Assembly: GCF_020382885.2 (NCBI RefSeq) | Contig: NC_058494.1 | Coordinates: 14,216,001 to 14,280,000, forward strand | Reading direction: 5' to 3' | Length of the DNA stretch: 64,000 bases | Origin: Scatophagus argus | Taxonomy: Eukaryota > Chordata > Actinopteri > Scatophagidae | Shown here: positions 35,963 to 47,389 of the stretch, one piece after another | How positions within the stretch are numbered: position 1 is the first letter of the stretch | How the letters are laid out: each line of letters starts with the position of its first letter | Notes under the pieces: model-generated | What the model was told of the DNA's origin: nothing | The model's input: the letters and a program-made list of their open reading frames with translations, nothing else | Databases searched by the model: none | Position numbers and translations under genes: made by a program

Positions 35963-38272
35963 AGCGCTGCTTCCTTCAAACAGAATGTCAGGGCACTTGG
36001 GCATGTTGTGCATTTGTTTCATCTCATAAACCTTGTGCAGCTCTCTCTGGTACACTGAACCAAGTTGAAAAGTCTCTGTTCATAGGAGGCGATGCCCTTT
36101 GCTGTGGTGGGCAGTGACAAAGAATATCAAGTGAATGGCAAACGAGTTCTGGGGAGGAAGACACCATGGGGAATTGTAGAAGGTGGGTGCTATGGCCTTT
36201 CTTAATAATTAACATTTGCAGTCCCTTTGCATTCACATTGACATTTGTTTCTGTCCAATTTTTTTTTTGTTACAGTTGAAAATCCCAACCATTGTGAGTT
36301 TGCCCAGCTGAGAGATTTCCTGATCAGGTAAAAAAATAAACTTTCTAACCTGTTTAATAAACTGTCTTTACAATAGATTATGAAATGCTCATTGAGAATG
36401 CAATAAACTTAACTTAAGGAGTAATTAAATTTCTCTGTCATAGTGTTTTAACAATAACATGAATTGGGTGTAAAAATAGAAAGGGCTGCAGTTAATGATC
36501 TGCCAATTATGTTCTCAATTTATTGAATAAAATGTCAGAAAATACTGAAAAATTGCTGTTACCCAAATTGAATTCTTCCAATTGAAGCTATTCACTTTAC
36601 TATCACATAAGGCAAAGAAAAACAAAATTTACATTTGAGAGGCTGAAACTGTGATTGTTTACTTGAAGTACACCTCCAGTCAAAACATGTTTTTCTTCTA
36701 CATTTGATTGTTTGAGCTTCATTGAGTGGATTGATGTATGTGCAGAGTCCAACACTATAAGGCTGTTTTCACATTCATTGCTTAAAGTTTATGCAGTAAA
36801 GAGTTCACTGAAACTCAGATTTTAAGAGGCGGAGCCTACAACCATGATTGTTGACATCACAAATAGTTTTTGAGCCAATCCTGGTCCAATTCAGCTTCAG
36901 CAGGTGTGATGTGGAAACTTTAAGCCCACAGTGTACATGCACTGTGTATGGACTTTACAGTGAAGTAGAAGACAGCTTGGCCACTTCTACCAGCTCACCC
37001 AGGGGGACACCAAGGCATTCCCAGGCTAGATGAGAGATATAAGCCCTCCATCCTGACCTCAAGACCTCAAGATACTTACACTCCTCCACTTGGGGCAGCA
37101 ACTCTCCTCTGACCCGGAGTGGGCAATCCACCCTTTTCTGGCTTAGAATCATGGCCTCAGATTTAGAGGTGCTGATCTTCATCCCAGCCGCTTCACACTC
37201 GGGTGCAAACCGTCTCAGTGCGAACTGGAGATCACTGCTCGATGATGCCAAGAGGACCACATCATCTGCTAAAAGCAGAGATGGAATCCTAAGGTCTCCC
37301 TCCACCCTCCCCCACTTGGCTTTGCCTAGAAATTCTGTCCATAAAGATTATGAACAGAACCCGGTGACAAAGGGCAACCCTGACGGAGTCCAACCTTACC
37401 TGGAAACGAGTTTCACTTGTTGCTGGCAATGCGAATCAAGCTCTCACTCTGGCAATACAGAGACTGGATGGTCTGTAACAATGGACCAACCACACCATTT
37501 TCCTGGAGAACCCCGCACAGGATGCACTGAGGGACTTGGTCGTAAGCCTTTTCAAAGTCCACAAAACACATGTGGACTGGTTGGGCAAACTCCCACAACC
37601 CCTTCAGCACACTTGAGAGGCTGTAGAGCTGATCCAGTGTTCCACGACCCGAACAAAAACCGCATTGTTTCTCTTGGATCTGAGTTTCAATGGACTCTCC
37701 TTTCCAGCACCCTAGCATAGACTTTCCCAAGGAGGCTGAGGAGTGTGATCCCTCTATAGTTGGAACACACCCTAAAAAGGTAGACCACCACCCCAGTTTG
37801 TCACTCAAGGGCACTGTCCCCAATGACCACGCAATGTTGCACAGGCGTGTTAGCCATGACAGCCCCTCAACATCCAGAGCCTTGAGGTACTTAGGACAGA
37901 TCTCATCCAATCCAGTGCACCGCCACTGCGGAGTTGTTTAACTGCCTCAGCAACATCCGCCCCAGTGATGGAAGAGCTAAGAAGAGCCTCCGGGCTGGGT
38001 AGACTTGTCCTTGGTTTTGTCTCACCCTTCCCCTCACTCATATGTATGTCAAAAACAAAATAACACTGACACCTGTCTGTTTCATATTCATTATGTACTG
38101 CATATAACTAGTAATCATTATTTTGGTATCTCTCTTTCTCAGGTCTCACCTCCAGGATTTGAAGGAGGTCACTCATAACATTCACTATGAAACTTATCGT
38201 GCCAAGAGACTGAACGAAAATGGAGGTCTGCATCCCATATGCTCCAATGACACGCAAGAAAGCAACCTGTAG
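30794..38272 (+). CDS. septin3: Septin-3 (GTP-binding cytoskeletal protein)
   Basis: Septins are GTPases that polymerise into membrane-linked filaments; septin-3 is the neuronal member of the SEPT3/9/12 group. Coding exons: 30794-31196, 31408-31536, 33818-33899, 34157-34294, 34951-35068, 35758-35853, 36086-36182, 36276-36327, 38143-38272, giving 414 residues with all phases consistent. Visible parts: a polybasic stretch RKKTMK before the domain, P-loop GHSGLGKST (135-143), G3 DTPGFGD (192-198), G4 AKAD (274-277), and the septin unique element including [12 protein letters not shown]. The [19 protein letters not shown] start resembles human septin-3. It ends [16 protein letters not shown] with no coiled coil, as expected for this group. 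Odd points are a long Gly/His-rich N-terminal insert with histidine at every fourth residue from 61 to 97, and His136 where human has Gln in the P-loop. Confidence 0.96.
30974..31093 (+). repeat. 12-bp in-frame repeat encoding ten His-x-x-x tetrapeptides
   Basis: Ten consecutive 12-base units each begin with CAC or CAT, placing His at residues 61, 65, 69, 73, 77, 81, 85, 89, 93 and 97 of septin-3. The other positions are mostly Gly, Ala, Ser and Val. Units differ from each other by many bases, so the array is not a fresh slippage product. It sits between the Pro/Gly-rich N-terminus and the [11 protein letters not shown] segment before the GTPase domain. Confidence 0.95.
31665..31718. repeat. 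27-bp tandem duplication
   Basis: Two adjacent copies of a 27-base unit beginning atcctg and ending tattctc, differing at one base (ggtgagc versus gatgagc), in septin-3 intron 3. Confidence 0.9.
31719..33817 (+). other. Septin-3 intron, no other gene
   Basis: Rest of the long intron between coding exons 2 and 3 (31537-33817). I see no extra exon. A third X-box-like sequence GTTTCCACGGTAAC lies at 33093-33106, with a perfect right half only. Confidence 0.5.
36957..38041 (-). mobile_element. Rex3 (RTE-type LINE) reverse transcriptase fragment, antisense in septin-3 intron
   Basis: Minus-strand frames give, in order, [55 protein letters not shown] (motif A Asp), [11 protein letters not shown] and [18 protein letters not shown] (motif C, ADD). 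The two sites used by the standard Rex3 PCR primers are recognisable at 37362-37382 and 37784-37803 with few mismatches, which supports the family. Several frameshifts and stops split the frame, so the copy is dead. It occupies about 60% of the last septin-3 intron, opposite to the gene. Confidence 0.9.
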
Positions 38273-40555
38273 TCAGTCAGTCATCTAAGAAGTGAGAATA
38301 AAAATTGGCGCAGTGAAGCTGGTGCAGATGAATCTATGATCATTGTCCCCATGGCATTGCTGCATGCTTGGTGCTTGGAAAACATTTAACTCTGTAAAAA
38401 TGTGTCATTTTTCTGATTCCAAACTCCTCTAAGCATCCCCACAAACAACTATCAGACCTCTCCGGTTTCATTTCTTAGTCATTTCTATGAATATTTGGAT
38501 GACAAGACAGTCCCACCCAAAGAATTAGTGCCATCATAAAATTAACATTTTATCTACTGCCATTGCCTTGTTATTCATCATCGCCTGGGTAGTGAAAGCT
38601 TAGAAAGTGCCACTTTATTATGTGTAAGAGGCTAATTTTTAAGTTTTAGTGTTGTGCTATATTTGAATTCAGACAAATTATTTGATTCGCTCTAACTGTT
38701 AAAACTCCTACGTAGTAGTGATGCACTAGTCAGCTCTGCAGTTGATTCTAAGGAGCAACTGGAGAAAGAATCCCAGTGGTTTAACTGTCAGGAGGGTTTA
38801 ACAAACATTACAAGCTGTGCTGTCTTCTGTGATACCCACCCTTACAAACAGGACAAATTAAATTTCTCTAATGTTCCCTTGTCCAGTTTGATTTTTCATT
38901 TAAAAATGGTTTGCTTCCGTAGGCTTCCATACTAAGGAGAGAGAAAGATGCAGCATCAGTCACATATGAAATGCAATTCTGTGGGCGGCAGTGTATATAT
39001 AATTAGTCCACAAGGTGCATAACTGCACAGTGCAGATACTGTGTTTCCTTGATTCACCATCGTAGCACATACAAACTAAACACTTGTAATGAAATGTAGT
39101 CCAGTACATTTGTGTTTGTGCTCACTTGCATTAGCTGACTAAGGTCTTGCAATTACTCTGGAGCATCATTGTGTAACAGATCAGTGGTTTTATAAAATAT
39201 TACATATTCTTTTCCAGGACTTAGATTGACATTTTGACCTATATTGACAAATAGAATAGACAACACAAATCCAATTTTAATCTCAATGCCTGAGACATGT
39301 AATTTAACCTGTGTTAATTTACAGAAATGAAAGGCCAATAACGCCACAAAAAAAATAATTTCATACACAATCTTACTCAAATGGAATACAATTAGTATAT
39401 AGTGTAAATCAGTCTTTGAAAATCACTAGTCTTTGTTCAACTTTTTTTAAAATTTATCCTTTTATTTTGTATAAGGCTTGGTTGATTAATGTATTTTACA
39501 CTTCATTGTACCCCAAAAACAAAAAATGACCACTGGAGTTCTTTGTATACCTTGAAAATAATTAGTTTTTTTTGTTTAATGACTTGTGCTTACAAACATA
39601 CATTTTATGACCAGTATTTGTTAAATTTAATGCAATTTTAAAATTAAATTCACCCTGTACACCACTTGGTGGCAGCACACTGCTATGTATAAACAGTAAT
39701 TGAAGAGAGCAACAAACAGGCACTGGATCAGCTTCTTGTCCAAGTGCTGAGATTTTCCGAGTGCTGAGATTTTTTGTTGTAAATTTATGTGCTATTGAAG
39801 TTTACAGAATTAGTGTCCTCCACTGCTGTCAGTAATAGCTGTCATATCTCTCCAGATAAGATTTACAAGCATATTACACCAATTGATATAATATTACTGG
39901 TGTAATTATTCCAAATAAGTTTATTTATTAAGTTGTAAACATGTTTACAAAGTTGTCTTCAGGAACATTTATACTGTTCTGCCCTGTACTGTCTGGAGTA
40001 AAGGACAAATATGCCAAAACTACAAGTAATTCAATCTATTCAACAGCTATCATTCTCTCTGGTTTGAATTATAATTTACAACCATAAACGTTTTGATATG
40101 AAATGTGAAGTCTGCAACAAACTGGTAATAACTGTCTGTGATTTTGGTGCAGTCAAAGGTTTCAAGCAGAAATTTAAAACAGTGTTTATGTGTGCATGCT
40201 TGTGTCCATACTGCCTGTTTGCTTGCAGCCAATCAGTTCACGTATCACTGCAACTTTACATCAACTTATTCTGAATGTGTGATGTGTACATTAAATTGCT
40301 ATATCATGAGGTAATGTGCTGCTGTCCTAACTTCTGTAACTAAACTGATGGCCCACTAGCCACATCACTCATCCCTTTGAATTGGTAAAACTTCACAATG
40401 TACATGTATTTAATGTATACATTTCTCAAAGTCGCTGTGACTTCAGGAAATGTGACATTGAGATATATTTTCAGTGTTATATTGAGTTATTTATACATTA
40501 ATGTCTTATTATTGTAATTTATTCTTTATTTAATAAAAGCACATTCCCATGTTTT
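38273..40555 (+). other. septin3: Probable long 3' UTR of septin-3
   Basis: AT-rich, without any supported exon, from the septin-3 stop codon to a strong polyadenylation signal AATAAA at 40532-40537 followed by a GT/T-rich element. This gives a 3' UTR of about 2.3 kb. No stronger earlier AATAAA is evident. Confidence 0.55.
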
Positions 40556-43500
40556 GTTGTTTTTGTTTTTGTTTTTTTGAAAGCTTTTTTGTGAATGTCT
40601 CAATAAGTTCACTTTTACTTACAGTAGTTTCAAGAGATACAAAGAAAATTGTATTGGAAGTTGTATTGTAGTTAAATGTAAGTTGGTATATAGCTAAAAC
40701 TTATTAGAAACAGAAGCAAGCAGGATATTATTAGTTAACAGTTAGTTTTGGTTTTCATCAAACTTTTATGTAAATTTGACCACTGCTGAACTGTAAAATC
40801 ACTGCAAGATACAGTGACCTCAACCCACTGCTGAACTGCATCTGCTCAACTCTACTTTATTTGTAGTGTGAGTCTGAAGGGTAGACCAATGAGCTGCAAC
40901 ATAATGAGCTGCTGTCTTAATAGATCAGGCGTTATGACTGCAAGCTCATGTGGCTCTCAGTTTTAGACATGGGCCTAATAGGAGGTGTGTCATGAATGAT
41001 GGTATATTATGAATATTATGTGTTGAATAAATATTAAACCACAAGTCTTCACAAACAGGTTACTCACTGGTGAAAATGAATATGCATCCTTTCCTGTTTG
41101 TGTGAGCTGCAGACTCACTAGCTGCAAACTGTAAAGCTCACTGAGAATGTCAGTTAATGAGAGGGCTGCTAGAATGACCTTATTCTTAAAGCATTATCGA
41201 TGGGGTGACCATTTGTGTTTATGGTTTATGTTTAGTCTGTTTCACATTCCGGTTATAATGCTGAAAAAATGTCCATAGAGTCTGCAATGGCATGATTCAT
41301 GGTTTTGCAAGTAATGCAGATAACAACTCCTTGACCTTAGTAGTTATCAAACAGAGTTAACAAAGAAGCATGGGCAGTGTAGGAGGACTCCTGAAAGGCT
41401 TTCCAGTGAACTTTGCACTTGCCTGAGTGGATTTTTGTTGTATATCTGTTATTAACTTCACGGAGCCAACTGGTTCTCTGTCTTGTGGTGTGCCACAAGG
41501 CTCCATTTTGGATCCTTTACATTTGTCTCAAAATACATGATTTGCCTGCAAATTATTAGTCATTTTATTAGTAAAAAAGGGTCATGACTAACAGCCTTTT
41601 ATCATGCAGTGTATTAGTAACTGTTCTTGCCACAAAATAACATTAATTAATAAACAGTCATCGTGTCATATCATTTTATCACAAGAAAGAAATGCATGAC
41701 ATTTTTATTATGGAGCAATCTAACTTAAGCTTTTAATGTTTATTTGTTCAGTGTGGAACCACAGACAAATATACACCAGGCCCACAATCAAAGGGGGCCA
41801 CAGCAAGGGTAGGTGCATGACTCCACGGCAGGATGTGACACTATCCTGTTTTCCAATAAGCAATAGTTTCCCTGATATTTTAACTCATCTTATTAAAGCA
41901 TGTGTTTTGTGGTCTTGTAGAGCTTCCTCAGTAGAGCCCTCCAGGAGAGGTGTCTTGGTAGAAAAATACTTAAAGCTTTCGTGTAGTTGGACTGGTAAAC
42001 TACAGGTGAAAAAGAGAGGAATCAAGCAAAAGCATATGAAACCCAGAGATTGACACTATGCTGCATGTTAGATTTTATATCGGTGGTGGTTTCCATTTCT
42101 TACTGCTCTGCCCACGTGGTAATGCAAGCAATCCAGCTAACAACTTGTGGGTAGCAGTGGTTCACCAGGGCCAGGAGTGAGTACCATTGTGCTATTATGA
42201 TTGATATTGCCGATGCTGAACTACACTCTGTTGCTAACGGCAGCACATGTCATGTACCTGGAGATCCTTCACTGCTTGCAGTGGCAAGTGTTATTTCAGT
42301 TGGATCCTCCATACAGTGCTGACATTTTGGACATCACCTCACAGCAGGGGTGCTTAGATATCACTTTAAGAGAAGGCCTTAATCCTAAAATAGGCTGGAT
42401 ATCAGTCCTCAGGCATCAGGTCTCCGGCTTCGATGTTTCTTACCATTAGCTAACTTAGCTAACACTGTAACACTGCAGCTGAAACAGTTATTCATGTGCA
42501 TGCCTACAAAAATTTTCAGGGAAATTGTTGGATTAATGTTATGTCATGTTAAATTTTTCATTTAATGTTAACATGTGAGTTTGTCATTATTGTTCTTTTT
42601 TTAATTAATTAATTAAGTTTATTTCTCAGGGACAATACAGATGTGATATGTATTTACATGCTTGACCAGGTTTCTCCGGCTCAGACAGTAATTCTAATAT
42701 CTTTAAAGTTTAACTACTTGCCTGAGACCACCTTGTTAAACAGTAGGTTAGGTGCAATATGATCAAAGCATTCATAGCATTCATGTATTGCATATGGATC
42801 TGAAATTTTCTAGGTTCCACCCAGTGCACAAAAATGAAGTCAAAATATCCTGGACACAAGCACTACCTGTGCTGTACTGCTGACGTCATTTGGAGGCAGA
42901 GTCTATGCAGAAATGGTAGTGTGGTGGGGGCCTTGGGATCACATTATTGTCCGAGCACCTGCCCGATACAATTGTGAGCAGGGCTCAGCATCAAATAACT
43001 AATTAAAACCAAACAGTGTTTTAACCATTCTGTTACATGTGCCATTGTATTGGTTAGGGTGGTAGTAGCCTAGCTTTATGCATTGCTGTGTACAGTGTCA
43101 TCAGCATATATTTGAGTATCTACCTTGGTGCATAAGGATGGCAAATAGCTGACTTATAAGCTAAACAGAAATAGGTCCAATATGGATCTTGAGGGACAGC
43201 CCCAATAACACCACTCTTATCCAATAAGAATTTAACCTTCTCTTTAAAAAAGCATTTAGTCATCTATGTAGAGTGACTGGCTCCATATCCAAACTGCATT
43301 GGATGCAGAGAAAATGTGCTCTTGTTCATGCAACCTAGGTGAGTTGAGACACGTGGGTTTCAATCATGATGTCAAAACAGTCAGTGTTGGTTATCTGCTA
43401 CGACTTGTTATTTATTAAAATATTTACTAAAATATGGTACATGGAAAAAAGGAGGCGAGGACAGGAAGTTGTACCATGGCTGGAAAGTCAACCACCCACT

Positions 43501-43639
43501 GATGGAGCACTGGGATTATTCTATCTGTGAGAAAAGTAACATAAAACAGAACACTTCAAATAAAACACTAGTATAATGTGCCACCAATCATAACAGCATC
43601 AAATGTGATTGAACTTCCAGCACCTAAACCACTTGGGGT
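40556..43639. other. Intergenic, no gene recognised
   Basis: AT-rich sequence. A block at 42165-42440 shares ordered words with 43978-44100 (an accaggagtgagtacca-like start, then attatgattgatatt, then cagcaggggt), suggesting two pieces of one unnamed old repeat. Confidence 0.45.
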
Positions 43640-43950
43640 AAGCCTTGTCCATATCTGTGGAAGGTTGCCGAGGTAATTATGAAGCTCCTTGCTGGAAAAG
43701 CACCAGGTGTGGATAAGATTCCCACTAAGATGCTGAAGGCTCCAGATTGTTGGGCTGTCTGGACTCACATGCCTCTTCTGTGTGACATCTGTGGCAGACC
43801 AGGGTGGTAGTGGTTCCCATTTTTGAAAAGGGGGACCTAAGGGTGTGCTACATTTATCAGGTTATCACACTGCTTAGTCTACCAAGGAAAGTTTATACCA
43901 TGGAACTGGAAAGGAGGCTTAGACCAATTATCAAACCTCAGATTCAGTAG
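43640..43950 (+). mobile_element. Rex3 LINE fragment, sense strand
   Basis: Plus-strand frames contain LAGKAPGVDKIPTKMLKAPD and, after frameshifts, MELERRLRPIIKPQIQ, the stretch just before the QCGFRPGRGTLDQ block of Rex3. A site similar to the standard Rex3 reverse primer lies at 43792-43811. The region corresponds to the part just upstream of the middle of the 37-38 kb copy. It is a dead fragment. Confidence 0.75.
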
Positions 43951-44194
43951 AAGCGCTGTTGACTTCGTCTCTCCATTCACTAGGACCAGGAGTGAGTACC
44001 AGTGAGCCATTATGATTGATATTAAGTGTGCATCTGATGCTGTGTGTGGAACAACATTTGGAAATTAGATCACAGCAGGGGTTCTCGCACAGCACTAAAA
44101 GAAACATAATTCCTCTACTAAAGATCTTTCTCTGTTGTATGAAAGAGTTTAGGTATCTCAGTGTCTTTGTTCCCAAGTGACAGCACAATAGAGT

Positions 44195-44382
44195 GTGAGA
44201 TGGACAGGGGATGGTGACATGTATAGGACTGCTCTGGGGGAGTGAGATGGACAGGGGATGGTGACATGTATAGGACTGCTCTGGGGGAGTGAGATGGACA
44301 GGGGATGGTGACATGTATAGGACTGCTCTGGGGGAGTGAGATGGACAGGGGATGGTGACATGTATAGGACTGCTCTGGGGGA
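44195..44382. repeat. 47-bp minisatellite, four perfect units
   Basis: A 47-base unit beginning gtgagatggacaggggatgg and ending tgctctggggga is repeated four times with no visible difference. Because 47 is not a multiple of three, the array stays open in more than one minus-strand frame, producing artefactual open frames. Confidence 0.97.
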
Positions 44383-44439
44383 GTGCCTCAAGAATTGTGC
44401 CAAAGATATTGAAGCCTGATGCTGTGGTGGAGTTGGTAA

Positions 44440-45260
44440 GAAGGCTGCATTTTGAGGCAGGGTGCTGGATATGCGGAGCGTTGGAGAGAAGGACGGGAGT
44501 GTAGAGCAAGAGGTTGGCAACAGGGATGCAAAGCAGGAGGTCTGCAATAGGAGTGTAGAACAGGAGGTTGGCAGCAGAACAGTGGAGAAAGCTGACTAAA
44601 GACCTGGATGAGCAATAATGGAGACAGCCAACTCATGACCTGGTGGGCTTTGGCACAGATGACTGACTGATGACCTGAAGATCTGGAAGCTCTAGCAAGA
44701 TGTCAGCAGAGACGACCATCTGGAGATCTGGATGATCTGGCATGGCAACAGTGTGGTCGGTGGACTAGAGATCTGGATAATATGGCTGGGTGGTAGTGAT
44801 GAAGGCTGTATGGGGAATCGAAAAGATCTTTATGGTGGACAGTGGCAGTGCTGGAACGTCTGGGGACCACACATTCTTCTAGGGGTTTCCAGAAAACAAA
44901 AAAGGCAAAACACTTTTAAAGTTGATTTGTTGACATCAGAGTAGTTCCTCAATTGGTCTATTAAAGGCTTGTAGGTTTCAAGGGAGGCAGGCCACTAACT
45001 TGCTAGCTCAGAGGAAGTAGCATCACGTAAGCCAGCTCAGGGTAGGCAAACTGGAGACCAGCACTCCCGTGGATAGCCAGTAAGGAGGCTGGCTTGAGGC
45101 TAGCAGATTGAGATGCATGCTGAAGGCTAACAATTCCAGGCAAGCTGGTTGAAAGCTGACAGGCCAGTGTGCAGACTGAAGACTAGTCGACTGGAGGTTG
45201 CTAACCAAGGTACAGGCTGGCAAGCAGAGATGCAGAGGAGCAAAGATATCAACCTCACCA
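44440..45260. repeat. Degenerate tandem-repeat region
   Basis: Following the minisatellite come imperfect repeats of about 25-30 bases (words aggaggttggca, ggagtgtaga), then a tract rich in gatctgg (44600-44790), then imperfect units with caggctgg/gaggctagc words (about 45030-45250). There is no coding signal. It may be the inner repetitive part of an unrecognised mobile element. Confidence 0.5.
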
Positions 45261-46487
45261 ACCTAGGCTTTGAAGAAGTAGGCTGATTCCTCCTGCTCAA
45301 TACTGGAAGTGCTGTAATGCAAGTGGATCTTCTGCTAGAGGTCTCAATTAAATTAAAGCAGTGGTTAGGTATAATAAAAGAAATTATAAAGTTATCTAGA
45401 ATATTGAAGTTCTCTAACAGAACAAAAATTTTATTTGTTTTATTTTTTATGTTTTATTTATTTATTTCTATTTTCTCTTACTAATGCATTCCATGGATAA
45501 TGTTATGTTTCTCATTTCATTTCAGAAAAATATATAACTGAAAAAACAGCAGCTATTTATATTCTTTTATAGCTTTTCTTTGAGGTTTGTAAAAATCTAA
45601 TACTCATTGTCACAGATGTTACACAATATAGCTTTCTCCTTTGCTTGGCAATCAGTGTGACACACATTATTTCCAAAGGTTTTCAAAGAGTGATCCAGCT
45701 ACAGTATGTCTTCTTCTTTCTCTGGTTTGTAATAATTTGTTTTGCAGCAATTGCTACAGCAACCCAGTTTGATAAATAAGACTTAACCTCATCTGTTTAC
45801 TTTCCAGAAATTATACTTACTGGTCAGTTACTGATACTGCTCCAAGCAATCTGTAATCGACCCCAAAATTCCTGATTGGAGCACCCTTAGTGAGAAAGAC
45901 ACAAAGGAAATCGATCACCAGTTTTTATCCATTTCTTGTGAATTTGCTCTCAAATGGTATCACTACTGCCTTGTCACTTTCTGTCTTTTCCTTTGAGACT
46001 TGGTTTATCAATCTATTCCATGACGCAGTATAAAGGAGGTAATATTGTTCGCACATACTGTATCTTTATTATAGTAATAATTTCAACACAAAATCTGCCC
46101 CAGAGTCAGGGGATGGAGTATAGTCCTATCAGACTGACTCAGTGGGTATTGACTGTGGTATATGGTAGGAATATCAAGTGATGAGAGAGAGATGTCAGAT
46201 ATTCTCAGGCTATTTTGACATGTTCTTTTCCACAAATAGGATTCAGAGTTAAAGCATATGAACTGCATTGTGTTGTGTCTGTGCGCGTATTTGCATGTAT
46301 AGGGATATGTCTGAGTGAGTGTTCATTTTTAGCATTTTTACTTGAACATGTGCTGTTTTCTGATGGACAATGGTCAACCCATCAGTGAGGAAAGTGCCCT
46401 GGAGCCCTGGAGATTTAGACTGCAAAATTTATTGAGGCTTGGTACCAAAGAGAACAGGAAAACCATCCATCATGGTTTTTAAATTTA
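45261..46487. other. Intergenic, no gene recognised
   Basis: AT-rich sequence without supported exons or recognised elements. Confidence 0.45.
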
Positions 46488-46770
46488 TAATTTAAGATAC
46501 TTTATTAATCCCAAGCTAGGAAATTACTTCTCTGCATTTAACCCATCACTGATTGAAACACATACATGCAACATGCAGTGAAACACACAGGAGCAGTGGG
46601 CTGCATCAAGCATCCAGGGAGCATATATTGGGCATCACCCGGCTAATGGGCGGTGGGGACATTATCACTCCACCACACTCAAATTTTTCCTGCCCGTCCA
46701 GTGGGGGAATTGAACCAGTGACCTTTTGATCACAAGCCGATTCTCCAACCTCTAGGCCACGGCTGCCTCC
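46488..46770 (-). mobile_element. tRNA-derived SINE, minus strand
   Basis: Read on the minus strand, the element begins GGAGGCAGCCGTGGCCTAGA with an A-box-like TGGCCTAGAGG (46749-46759) and a B-box GGTTCAATTCC (46706-46716), as in a Pol III promoter of a tRNA-derived SINE. The body ends with a LINE-like tail (tgggattaataaagtatctt). The match to tRNA box consensus is good; I cannot name the SINE family with certainty. Confidence 0.75.
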
Positions 46771-46878
46771 ATACACTACTTTTAAAATCTGAAGATCCGG
46801 TCCTCCCGCAGTCAGTTTATAAACCTACTGCAGATTATGTCAGAGATACTGTACACCTTATAAATGGTCAAACTCAAT

Positions 46879-47389
46879 GTACACTGTATGGACAAAAGGA
46901 ATGGTTGTGCTAGTCCCCTTACTTCCAGTGAAGGGAAATCTTAATGCTTCAGCATACCAAGGCATTTGGACAATGCTATGCTTCCAACTTTGTGGCAACA
47001 GTTTGGGGAAGGTTCTTTTCTATCCCAGCATGACTGTGTCCCATGCAGTGCACAAAGCAAGGTCCATAAAGACATGGTTGGATGGGTTTGGTGTGGAAGA
47101 AGTTGACTGGCCCACACAGAACCCTGACCTCAACTCCATCCAACACCTTTGGGATGAATTGGACTGGAGATTGCAGGCCAGGCCTTTTCTTTAAACACCA
47201 GTGCCTGACCTTCAGTGCATGGATGGGAAAAATTCTGACATAAACACTCCAAAATCTTGTGGAAAGCCTTCCCAGAAAAGTGAAAGCTGTTATAACTGCA
47301 AAGCTGGCTGTGTATTTAGAATGCAATGTCATTAAAGTCCCTGTTGGTGTAATGGTCAGGTGTCCCAATACTATTGTCTATATAATGTA
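46879..47389 (+). mobile_element. Tc1-like DNA transposon remnant, copy 2 (both ends present)
   Basis: Terminal repeats are visible: tacactgtatggacaaaagg at the left and attgtctatataatgta at the right. The inside encodes a decayed Tc1-type transposase with VKGNLNASAYQGI, ARSIKTWLDGFGVEEVDWP, and TQNPDLNSIQHLWDELDWRL, where the family has SPDLNPIEHLWDELE. The change of the family Glu to Gln at this DDE position and the frame breaks indicate a non-autonomous, inactive copy of about 510 bp. Confidence 0.85.

Noticed and set aside
37151-37720. 189-codon open frame on the plus strand
   Set aside because: It is the reverse side of the Rex3 reverse transcriptase, which reads clearly on the minus strand.
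43931-44547. Two long minus-strand frames of about 190 and 130 codons with repeated Pro/Ser/His peptides
   Set aside because: They come from the 47-bp minisatellite read in shifting frames. No start, splice or family signal supports a gene.
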